A stretch of 52,173 bases of DNA from the NCBI RefSeq assembly GCF_014649855.1, contig NZ_BMTV01000044.1:1-52173 (forward strand). The letters are read 5' to 3'. A model generated the notes under the pieces. It did not search any database. It was not told the DNA's origin and was given only the letters and a program-made list of their open reading frames with translations. Both the position numbers and the translations under genes were made by a program. The DNA comes from Streptomyces roseolus. Lineage in GTDB: Bacteria; Actinomycetota; Actinomycetes; Streptomycetales; Streptomycetaceae. Numbering within the stretch: position 1 is the stretch's first letter; the number at the start of each line of letters is the position of its first letter. Positions 8,129-15,183 of this stretch are shown in pieces.

Positions 8129-8780
8129 TCAGGACAGGGATTCGACGTACCCCCAGCCGCCGCTGCCGACCCGCACGGGAGCGGCCCGGCCGGAAACGGT
8201 GGCGGGGCGGAAGAAGAAGTCACCGCCCTGCTGAATCCGCGCGTCGTAGGTTGTGGTCCCCCACAGGTCGGCCAGGCCGTCCCGGTTGCCGTCGCCGAGA
8301 GAGACGGCGAGCTCGGCGCCCATGGCCGGCAGCGCCGCGGTGCCGTCGCTGCGGTACTGCAGCACCTTGCCCGTGGTCCGGTTCCGGGCCCACAGGTCGG
8401 CACGGTTCAGGCCGTCCGGCTCTCCCTCGGCCCTGCCCGTATCGCCGGGAGCCACGACGTCAAGGTCACTCCCGTACGCCCACTCGGCGTTGCCGATCGC
8501 CAGAGCCGCGTGCGGCAGGGACGGGCCCGTCGCCGGATCCGCGCCGCGGTGCAGCCACAGTCCGGTGCCGCCCTGGACGACGAGATCGGGGCGGCCGTCA
8601 CCGCTGACGTCACCGACGGCACGGGGCGCGGTGCCCGCCCAACGGCCCTCGCGGTTGGGGAAAGCGACCGCGTCGCCGAGCGCACCGTCCCCGAGAGTCG
8701 GGTACACGTACAGTTCGGCTCCCATCCGGGCCAGGACGCCCCCGCGACCGTCGCCCGTCCCGTCACTGAAGAACGTCTAC
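8129..8780 (-). pseudogene. FG-GAP/VCBS repeat protein C-terminal fragment
   Basis: The minus strand reads SDGTGDGRGGVLARMGAEL, then YVYPTLGDGALGDA, GDVSGDGRPDLVVQGG, LDVVAPGDTGRAEGEPDGLN and SLGDGNRDGLADLWGTTTYD, ending naturally with GSGGWGYVESLS. These are beta-propeller blades with DxDxDG-type calcium loops of secreted integrin-alpha-like proteins. The 5' part is missing: the frame is joined near 8770 to an unrelated sequence on the other strand at a perfect palindrome. No start or signal peptide remains. Confidence 0.65.
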
Positions 8781-9161
8781 GACGGCACGGCCGTCCTCGA
8801 CGAGGACGGCCGTGCCGTCGTAGAACTGCCCGAGTGGTTCGAATCGCTCAACGAGTCCTTCCGCTACCAGCTCACCGCGATCGGCGCCCCGGCCCCCGAA
8901 CTGCACGTCAGCCGCCCCCTCGCCGACCACACCTTCGCCATCGCGGGCGGCGGCCCCGGCCTTGGGGTCTGCTGGCAGGTGACCGGAGTCCGCTGCGACC
9001 ACTGGGCGAGGGCCCACCCCCTGACCCCCGAGGAGGAGAAGCCGCCCGCCCAGAAGGGCCGGTTCCTCCACCCCGAACTGCTCGGCCACCCGTCGGACCG
9101 GTCCCTCTCGCCCTACGGGCGGGCCCGCCTTCCCGCCGGCCCTCGCGCGATGGAAGGATGA
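8769..9161 (+). pseudogene. C-terminal fragment of a repetitive surface/tail-fibre-like protein
   Basis: The frame reads YDGTAVLDEDGRAVVELPEW, FESLNESFRYQLTAIGAPAP, ELHVSRPLADHTFAIAGG and GLGVCWQVTGVRCDHWA. This resembles the conserved end of large repetitive proteins seen in several bacterial phyla (VYDG, LPEWFE, RYQLT, WQVTG blocks). No start or N-terminal part exists; it begins abruptly at the palindrome. Family function is unclear. The tail after WARA could be shifted. Confidence 0.45.
8776..8824. repeat. Perfect 23 bp palindrome with 3-base loop
   Basis: Bases 8776-8798 are exactly complementary to 8802-8824, with loop GAC. It sits at the junction between an FG-GAP fragment on the minus strand and a surface-protein fragment on the plus strand. 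Confidence 0.85.
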
Positions 9162-9700
9162 CCGTCACGAGCGAGCACCTGGGGGAACGCATGCACGACC
9201 GTGGCGCACCCGAATCGGCGGAGGGCTTCGGCGTCTTCGCCGTCGACGCCGACTGGCCGGAATCACGGCAGGTGACGGGCCACGGCCACACCCCGGCCTC
9301 CGGCGACGCCCATGTGTACCTGTGGTTCGGCGCTCCGCATTTCGACCCCGAGGTCGCGCACGTCACGGTCCTCAGTGCCACCTCCGGCAACGCGGAGGCC
9401 GGCGAGGCCCTGGAGCGGGCCTTCGAGACCTTCTACCACCCCGACGAGGAAACTCCGGCCGTCCTGCCGGTCTTCGCGCCTGTCGCCATCACCGCGGACG
9501 GCGAACCCGTGACGTTCGAACTCTGGCGGAGCAGCGGCAATCCCCGCTGGGTCGCACGGGGGCACGTCGGGCGCACCGACGTCGTCCTGACCGGCGGCGT
9601 GATCGAGCCCGGCGAACTCAGCCTGACCCGCGTGACCGACCTGACGTCGTTCACGAACCCGTTCGCGTCCCCTTGGATGCCCGAATCCTTCCTGGGCTGA
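9158..9700 (+). CDS. Hypothetical protein, 180 residues
   Basis: The frame opens at ATG 9158 (MTVTSEHLGERM) with an in-frame ATG at 9191 that has a GGGGGA site 5 nt upstream; either could be used. The protein is acidic, predicted mostly beta with blocks FGVFAVDADWPES, DAHVYLWFGAPHFDPEV and FETFYHPDEETPAVLPVFAP, and no membrane segment. No family is recognised. The coding call rests on high third-position GC, an uninterrupted frame and the ribosome site. It overlaps the end of the preceding remnant and may be carried with it. Confidence 0.55.
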   Translation: MTVTSEHLGERMHDRGAPESAEGFGVFAVDADWPESRQVTGHGHTPASGDAHVYLWFGAPHFDPEVAHVTVLSATSGNAEAGEALERAFETFYHPDEETPAVLPVFAPVAITADGEPVTFELWRSSGNPRWVARGHVGRTDVVLTGGVIEPGELSLTRVTDLTSFTNPFASPWMPESFLG

Positions 9701-9784
9701 CGGCGCAGGCGGCCGGCGACTCGGCCGGTTGCCTCGTCGGCACGGCGGGTGCCGGCCGTCACACGTGCCGTGGAGGTGACGTCT

Positions 9785-10146
9785 GTGGCGGAATCAGTGG
9801 AAATGCGGGCGACGGTCCGGGAACCGTACGGGCCGGCCGACCTCAGTTCGGTCCCGGTCTTCGCCGGAGGATTCATCGACTTCGGGTACCGGAGGTCGGC
9901 CGACCTCGCCGACACCATCTCGGTCGACGACCGGGTCCGCAGCCGGCAGGACCTGTACCGGCGGGTCCTCGACTCCGTCGGGCCGCTCGCCGACGGGACG
10001 GAGTCGAGGTCGGCTGCGGGCTCGGCGTCGGGTGCGCGCCGGCGCTGCGCGAGTACGATCCCGGCCGCATCAGGGGCATGGGCATCCACCCGCAGCAGCT
10101 GGACCGCGCCCACCGGGCCGACGCGACCCTGCTGGGCAGCGTCTGA
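9785..10146 (+). pseudogene. SAM-dependent methyltransferase, truncated and frameshifted
   Basis: GTG 9785 has a strong GGAGGTGA site (9772-9779). The frame begins VAESVEMRATVREPYGPADL and reaches RVLDSVGPLADGTE near 10000. It then shifts frame, and the SAM-binding motif continues as VEVGCGLGVGCAPALREYDP, GRIRGMGIHPQQLDRAHRAD, with a stop at 10146. The glycine-rich GCGLGVG and following acidic strand are motif I of class I methyltransferases. Everything after motif I is lost at the border of a transposase fragment, so insertion probably removed the 3' half. Confidence 0.7.
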
Positions 10147-10153
10147 CGATTGA

Positions 10154-10480
10154 TCACGAGCTGGTTTCGCGGAGCCGGAGGATCAGCGAGGCCGGAACGA
10201 ATCCGGCACGGTAGCGGCCGGCGAGCTTGTCGAACCTGGTCGCGATCGCGCGGAACTGCTTGAGGCGTGCGAAGCATCGTTCGACCACGCTGCGCTCGCG
10301 GTGGACCTCCTCGTCGAAGGCGGGCGGCCGGCCGTCTGGTCGCGGCGCTCGAGGACCTGGCCGAAGGCGGTGGCGTCGTTGACGTCGCCGGGTGTGAGCG
10401 CGATGGACAGGGGCAGGCCCCGGCCGTCGACGGCGAGGTGGACCTCGTGCTGTCGATGGTGTGGCAGGGTGGTGGGCATG
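10154..10480 (-). pseudogene. IS5-family transposase, internally deleted fragment
   Basis: The minus strand reads HHRQHEVHLAVDGRGLPLSI and ALTPGDVNDATAFGQVLE, the region around the second catalytic Asp, then jumps frame near 10320 to DEEVHRERSVVERCFARLKQ, FRAIATRFDKLAGRYRAGF and LILRLRETSS-stop. The ERSVVERCFxRLK block carries the final Glu of the DDE triad. The middle part and the N-terminus are missing. It truncates the methyltransferase pseudogene. Confidence 0.7.
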
Positions 10481-10518
10481 TGGGCCTCAGGGGCCCGTGA
10501 ACGTGAGAGAGGTATGCC

Positions 10519-10722
10519 GTGAACGAGGCCGAACTCAGGGCGCTGTTCGACGAGATCGACACGGATGGCGACGGGCGGATCAATATCGTCGAGTTGGCGG
10601 AGGGCTTCAAGGCCGAGGGCGCCCACGGGCACCTCGCGGAAGAGGTCAAGAAGGCCATGACGGCCGACGCGAACCACGACGGGGTCCTCGACTTCGACGA
10701 GTTCCGCACCCTGCTGAAGTAG
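10519..10722 (+). CDS. Small two-EF-hand calcium-binding protein
   Basis: A 67-residue cytosolic protein. Two canonical 12-residue EF loops are visible: DTDGDGRINIVE (residues 14-25) and DANHDGVLDFDE (50-61), each with Asp/Asn at positions 1, 3 and 5, Gly at 6 and Glu at 12. This length and layout match the small Cab-type calmodulin-like proteins of Streptomyces. The GTG start at 10519 has a GAGAGAGG site upstream. A hairpin follows at 10741-10768. It probably acts as a Ca2+ buffer or sensor; no partner is adjacent. Confidence 0.88.
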   Translation: MNEAELRALFDEIDTDGDGRINIVELAEGFKAEGAHGHLAEEVKKAMTADANHDGVLDFDEFRTLLK

Positions 10723-10740
10723 CGGCAGGCCTGACCGCCC

Positions 10741-10768
10741 GGGCGCCTGGGGCCCGCTCCAGGCGCCC
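10741..10768 (+). terminator. Hairpin terminator after EF-hand gene
   Basis: GGGCGCCTGG pairs with CCAGGCGCCC across an 8-base loop, 19 bases after the stop codon. Confidence 0.65.
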
Positions 10769-10997
10769 CGCGCGCCGGGTTCAGTGGGGCCCGGCGCATC
10801 GGACAGGCCCTGAAGTCGCCCAGCGCTCCTCCATCCGCGGCGTTCATCCGAGGCGTTGAGGGCCTGGGGGCTCTGCCACGGCACCAATCCAGCTGACCAG
10901 GACGCGCATCCCCTCAGGGAGATGAAACCGGTTCACCGCGGGTTGCGCGCAAGGCCGTCCGACGTGACCTCTGAAGGACGGCTTCGAAGATCAGGTC

Positions 10998-11057
10998 CCC
11001 TCCGTGTGCCTCAGGCCCCCTCCGTGTGCCGCAGGCCCCTTCCGTGTGCCTCAGTCA
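10998..11057. repeat. Three tandem 20 bp repeats
   Basis: The unit CCCTCCGTGTGCCTCAGGCC occurs at 10998-11017, 11018-11037 and 11038-11057 with one to four mismatches. It ends 27 bases before the start codon of the SUKH-type gene, so it lies in its leader or promoter. The rest of 10769-11084 shows no gene. Confidence 0.8.
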
Positions 11058-11084
11058 CCCGCCTTCCGAACCCAGGTTCCCAGC

Positions 11085-11636
11085 ATGAACTTCGCCGTCA
11101 CCGCGGACGAGATGCGCGCCGCATTCGGACTCACCGGCGTCGTCTACTGCCCCCACTGCACGGCACCCCACCGTCGCCTCGACGCTCGCACCGCGTACCT
11201 GCTGAGCACCATCGGACTGCCCGACACCGAGTGGTTCATGTCGAAGACGAGCCCGCGCGCGGACGACCACATCGACATCCCCCGGTGGTACAGCAAGTGG
11301 GGCACCGCCCCCGACGAGTGCCGCAACTGGCTCGTGCTCGGCATGCTCGCCGACACCACCCTCGGACTCGACCCGGACTCCGGAACCGTCTACGCCCTCG
11401 GCGACGGCCCGGCCCACATGACCTACAGCCCCCTCCATCGGGACGTCGAATCCCTCGTCTACGCCCTCACCCAGTTCCAGAACCTGCAACAGGCCCTGGA
11501 AGAGGACGACGAGAACCGCGAGGAGCGCGTCGACGCCCTGCGCGCCCGGATCACCGCGTTCGACTCACTCCCGTTCGCCGACGAGGAGTCACAGTGGCAC
11601 CTCATCTTGGAGGAAGTCATCGACGGAACCTGGTAG
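11085..11636 (+). CDS. SUKH-4-like immunity-type protein
   Basis: A 183-residue protein starting MNFAVTADEMRAAFGLTGVV. Blocks YLLSTIGLPDTEWFMSK, CRNWLVLGMLADTTLGLDP, SGTVYALGDGPAHMTYSPLH and the C-terminal FADEESQWHLILEEVIDGTW fit the SUKH-4 group of SUKH-superfamily immunity proteins. A CPHC pair near residue 24 is unusual and could bind metal. No clear ribosome site precedes ATG 11085. Three 20 bp repeats lie just upstream. No toxin gene is adjacent. The immunity role is inferred from family knowledge. Confidence 0.75.
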   Translation: MNFAVTADEMRAAFGLTGVVYCPHCTAPHRRLDARTAYLLSTIGLPDTEWFMSKTSPRADDHIDIPRWYSKWGTAPDECRNWLVLGMLADTTLGLDPDSGTVYALGDGPAHMTYSPLHRDVESLVYALTQFQNLQQALEEDDENREERVDALRARITAFDSLPFADEESQWHLILEEVIDGTW

Positions 11637-11872
11637 CCACCTTTCCCGGCCAGCAGCGCACGCCGACAGCCGGAAGAGGCAACACCCGGCAGAAGATCGT
11701 GACCCCACGAGGTCGCCCCTCCTCGCGGTCGGAGCGGCTCGCCCCCCCCGCATCCGTCAGCGCGCGACGGACCGCTTAGGACGGGACCGCTGAGCCAGAG
11801 CGAGCTCTGCCGTGTGCCAGCGACTGCGCGACTGCCGGCGGCGCACATGTCGTCCACCCGGCCGGCGATCCG

Positions 11873-12330
11873 TCAGGGAGCCGGCGTGCAGTGGACGACG
11901 GCGATCTCGCAGGCCTCGGCGTAGACCGTCAGCACGTCGGCCTCGGCCCGGTCCGCTGTCAGGCCCCGGCGGAGCTTGGACGCGGTCCAGTCGCCGATGT
12001 AGCGACACGGGCGTCCGGGCGCGGCGGCATCCATGTCGCCGAATCCTGGTCGGCCTTCTGCCGGTCGGTGCGGGCGGTGACGGCGACGAGGGAGGCGGTG
12101 GCGTCCTGGTCGTTGGCGTACGCCTCACGGCGCTTCGCATCCCAGGCCGAAGCGCCGGAGTCCCAGGCCTCGGCGAGCGGGACCATGTGGTCGATGTCGA
12201 GCTTGCCGGGGTCGGTGACCTCCTGGCCGTCGCAGTACGACGGCCGCTGCCCGCCGGACAGCTTGCAGCCGACCGCCACGGCCGGGACTCGACCGCCTCG
12301 GCCTGCAGACCTCCGCCGTCCGCCGTCCCG
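11873..12330 (-). pseudogene. HNH nuclease (DUF1524 type), frameshifted
   Basis: The minus strand reads VAVGCKLSGGQRPSYCDGQE, VTDPGKLDIDHMVPLAEAWD, SGASAWDAKRREAYANDQDA and KADQDSATWMPP, then shifts frame near 12005 to YIGDWTASKLRRGLTADRAE and ends EACEIAVVHCTPAP-stop at 11873. The DIDHMVPLAEAWDSG block is the H-N-H catalytic core of DUF1524/GmrSD-C-like secreted nucleases of Streptomyces. A second frame change near 12275 (LQAEAVES to the AVGCKL frame) removes the upstream part. No signal peptide remains. Confidence 0.75.
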
Positions 12331-12468
12331 GGCCCCGGTAGGGTCCGTCCCAGACCGTGCCGATATGGCGTGTGCGGGCCAGGCCCGGTGCCCAGCGCGC
12401 TCTGGGAGCCAAGTACCACCGGGCCGCCCCTGCACGCCGCCTGTCGGCTCCTCCGCCCCGCCTGGGTG

Positions 12469-12683
12469 CTGCTCCCCGCCCCCACGGCCGCGGGATGGTC
12501 CTGACGAGGCACGGGTACGGGCGGTCTCCGGGGCTGCTCTCCGTCCGCGCGGGGATGGTTCCAAGGCGGAGCTGGACGCGATCCGGGTCTGCTGCTGCCC
12601 CCGCCCGCGCGGGCGCGGTGCCAGGGCGTCGTCGACGTCGTCGGACGCGCGGGTCTGCTCTCTGCGCGGGCGGGGATGGTGCC
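12469..12683. CRISPR. Four-repeat degenerate CRISPR array (type I-E-like)
   Basis: Four copies of a CTGCTCCCCGC...GGGGATGGTCC repeat start at 12469, 12534, 12595 and 12655. The first is 33 bases long through a 4-base insertion; the other three are 29 bases. Start-to-start spacing is 65, 61 and 60, so spacers are 32, 32 and 31 bases, the type I-E layout. Copy 2 (CTGCTCTCCGTCCGCGCGGG then GATGGTTCC) is closest to the usual Streptomyces repeat; the others carry several substitutions. No cas genes or clear leader are seen, so it is inferred to be decayed. The 370 bases to 13054 hold no gene, only two copies of CCGGCCTCGGTCTCC. Confidence 0.7.
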
Positions 12684-13054
12684 GGGGGCGGGGACTTGGT
12701 AGGGGCGTTTACGGCCGCTGTCTCGCCTGGCCCGTCCGGCCTCCCTCCTCGGCGGTGAGGGGGCCGGGTGCCCCTTCAGCGTCGTTCTGTCGGCTCGTCC
12801 GCCTCGCGTGGGCGTTCCCTCGGGCGGGGCGTTCGCTGTTCGGGCGGGAGCGGAGCGTCGGTGTCTTCCTCGCCTCCGGCCTCGGTCTCCCCGGATGCCT
12901 GGTGCTCCTCACCCCCGGCCTCGGTCTCCTGTCCCGGGCCCGGGTGCAAAGCAGACGTCTCCGTTCCCGGCGGGGCGGCGGACTGGTCCGCTTGCCGGGA
13001 ATCGGATCGCCGTCAACGGGGTTGGTGGGGGGACGAGCCGATCATTGGAGGGTC

Positions 13055-14065
13055 ATGCGAGCGATTCAGGTGTACGAAGTGGGCGGTCCCGAGGTGCTGC
13101 GGGAGGCCGAGGTGGACCAGCCGCGGCCGGGTCCGGGCGAGGCGGTCGTGGAGGTCGCCGCGTCCGGGGTCAACTTCCTCGACGTCTACCACCGCGAGGG
13201 CCGGTACAGCGTCCCGCTGCCCTTCACCCCGGGCGCCGAGGGCGCCGGCACGGTCGTCGAGGTCGGGCCCGGCGTCGCTGACGTCGCGGTCGGGGACCGG
13301 GTCGGTTGGGTGGAGATACCCGGCACCTATGCCGAACGGGCCGTCGTGGACTCCTCCCGGCTGGTGCCGCTGCCCGACGACATCGGCTTCGAGACAGCCG
13401 CCGCCGTGCTCCTCCAGGGCATGACCGCGCACTATCTCGTCAAGGACGCCTACCCGGTCCAGGGGGGCGACACGGTGCTCGTCCATGCGGCTGCCGGTGG
13501 CATGGGGCTGCTTCTGACCCAGCTCATCACCCACCTCGGCGGCAGGGTGATCGGCACGACGTCGACCACGGCGAAGGCCGAGCTGGCGAAGCGCGCCGGG
13601 GCCGCCGAGGTGATCCTCTCCTCCGCGGTCGACGATCTCGCAGCCGAGGTGAGGCGGCTCAACGGCGGTCAGGGACTGCCCGTCGTCTTCGACGGCGTCG
13701 GCGCGCACACCTTCGACGCGAGCCTCGCCAGCCTGCGACCCCGCGGCCATCTCGTGCTCTTCGGCGCGGCAAGCGGCGCCGTGCCGCCGTTCGATCCGAT
13801 CCGGCTCGCCCACGGCGGTTCGCTGACCCTGATCCGGCCCAGCCTCGGGGACTTCATCGCCGATCGGTCCGAACTGCTCCGACGGGCCGCCGATGTGTTC
13901 GAGTGGGTGCGCTCCAAGGCACTTGAGGTCACCGTGACGGGCCGCTACGCATTGTCCGAGGCCGCCCGGGCCCACAGCGATCTGGAGGCCCGGCGTACCA
14001 CCGGCAAGCTGCTCGTCATACCCGATGCGGCCGCTCTTGGGCGCCCCGAGGAGACGCAGAGCTGA
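13055..14065 (+). CDS. NADPH:quinone oxidoreductase (zeta-crystallin type MDR)
   Basis: A 336-residue medium-chain dehydrogenase/reductase without structural zinc. It begins MRAIQVYEVGGPEVLREAEV, has GVNFLDVYHREGRY then PGAEGAGTVVEVGPGVADVA, and the quinone-oxidoreductase nucleotide site VLVHAAAGGMGLLLTQL (about residue 145). The downstream FDGVGAHTFDASLASL and GKLLVIP end are typical of Qor. ATG 13055 has GGAGGG 4 nt upstream. It should reduce quinones with NADPH in the cytosol. The gene stands alone; a hairpin at 14082-14141 may end the transcript. Confidence 0.93.
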   Translation: MRAIQVYEVGGPEVLREAEVDQPRPGPGEAVVEVAASGVNFLDVYHREGRYSVPLPFTPGAEGAGTVVEVGPGVADVAVGDRVGWVEIPGTYAERAVVDSSRLVPLPDDIGFETAAAVLLQGMTAHYLVKDAYPVQGGDTVLVHAAAGGMGLLLTQLITHLGGRVIGTTSTTAKAELAKRAGAAEVILSSAVDDLAAEVRRLNGGQGLPVVFDGVGAHTFDASLASLRPRGHLVLFGAASGAVPPFDPIRLAHGGSLTLIRPSLGDFIADRSELLRRAADVFEWVRSKALEVTVTGRYALSEAARAHSDLEARRTTGKLLVIPDAAALGRPEETQS

Positions 14066-14081
14066 TCGCGGGTGACGAGGA

Positions 14082-14141
14082 CGGGGATCTTGGAGAACGA
14101 GATGTCGAGGGCATGACCGGCCGTCACCGCCAAGATCCCCG
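14082..14141 (+). terminator. Long-loop inverted repeat after quinone oxidoreductase
   Basis: CGGGGATCTTGG (14082-14093) and CCAAGATCCCCG (14130-14141) are perfect 12 bp arms separated by 36 bases. The position 17 bases after the stop suggests termination, though the loop is long. It could instead be a remnant of another element. Confidence 0.4.
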
Positions 14142-14246
14142 ACAGCATCAGGCACTCAGCAGGCCAAGACCAAGTCCTGGCGGGTTTCTGACGTATCCGG
14201 GTCACCCCCCCTTCAAGATCCCTCAGCCGAGACCTGGCTCACCCCT

Positions 14247-14812
14247 TCACGACCTCCCGGGACAGAACCCCCGCTCCGCCGCCCGCTTCGGGTCCTTCCC
14301 GAGACCGCCCTTCCGGCGCAGGTTCGCCATGTGCTGCCCGACCGGCACCATCGCTTCGCCCTCGCCCCACACCGCGTCCTGACGCGGCGCGAGGCGCCCG
14401 GTCGCCCGCCCGTAGGACCGCAGCGCGGCCGGCTTCGCCTCCCACGCCTCCTCGCCCGGCTCCCACACCATCCCGGCCTCCGGCGCGTCCAGCAGCGTCT
14501 TGCCCCGGTCCGCCGGCTTCCCGGCCCGCAGCGCCTGCGCCGCTGGTGCACCCACCGCCCGAGCGGGAAGTCCTTGGTGACGCCGGCCTCGACCTCGATG
14601 TCGTACGGGACGGCGTAGACACCGGTGATCTCGTTCTCCTTCCGCCACCGCAGCAGAGCCTGATAGCCCTCCAGCCACACCAGCGACTCCGACCGGTACA
14701 CCCGGGGCCGCGGGAACGCCGCGACCGTCGGGGCGTCGCGCGGGCTGGAGAAGTGCAGCAGGGCCGACTCGGCAGCCTGCCCGGCCTCGTCACCCTCTCC
14801 CTGACCGGCCAC
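14247..14812 (-). pseudogene. Helicase-associated (HA) domain protein fragment
   Basis: The minus strand reads LLHFSSPRDAPTVAAFPRPR, VYRSESLVWLEGYQALLRWR, KENEITGVYAVPYDIEVEAG and VTKDFPLGRWVHQ. After a frameshift near 14545 it continues TLLDAPEAGMVWEPGEEAWE, ALRSYGRATGRLAPRQDAVW, MVPVGQHMANLRRKGGLGKD. These are consecutive HA repeats (W, GxW and NLRRKGGLG signatures) of the large DEAD helicases found in Streptomyces arms. Both helicase core and C-terminus are missing, so it complements but does not overlap fully with the 2774-3244 remnant. Confidence 0.75.
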
Positions 14813-15183
14813 CTCATCGACGCGGCCGACTTTCCGCCGCCGGCTGCACCACAGCGTTCCTCACCGCCGCCAGTGCCCTCGCCCTGACCACCGTCCGGCC
14901 TGAGCGCGATGCCCGCCGTCACTGGGGGAGTGGAGGCGGGCGTCTTCGACCTGCTGATGACGTACGTGGCGATGCCCGCCGCCGGCCGTCAACTTTCCGG
15001 CGCTAGAGTGCCACTTCCCCGGGATGAGGCGGTGCCGCCGGTTCCGGCCCGTATGCGCGGGCCCTCCACCGGCGCCCCGACGGGCCCGACCGACCCGTCG
15101 ACCCGACCGACCCGGGGGAACCCGCCGGCTGCCGTAGCCGTCCGGGGTCCGTGCCTCACCCTTCCTGAAGGAGCCCCGCTTTC
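14813..15183. other. Upstream region of the PI-PLC gene
   Basis: Nothing convincing is coded in these 370 bases. AGGAG at about 15170 is the ribosome site of the following gene, and its promoter should lie here. Confidence 0.4.

Noticed and set aside
12711..12745. Possible fifth CRISPR repeat at the expected position after 12655
   Set aside because: CTGTCTCGCCTGGCCCGTCC has too few matches to the repeat to be separated from chance.
12876..12928. Two copies of CCGGCCTCGGTCTCC as possible fifth CRISPR repeat or operator
   Set aside because: Spacing of 38 does not fit the array and the sequence does not match the CRISPR repeat.
13945..14205. Minus-strand frame with ECLMLSGILAVTAGHALDIS
   Set aside because: It overlaps the end of quinone oxidoreductase and its downstream inverted repeat; no family recognised and no start, so not listed as a gene.
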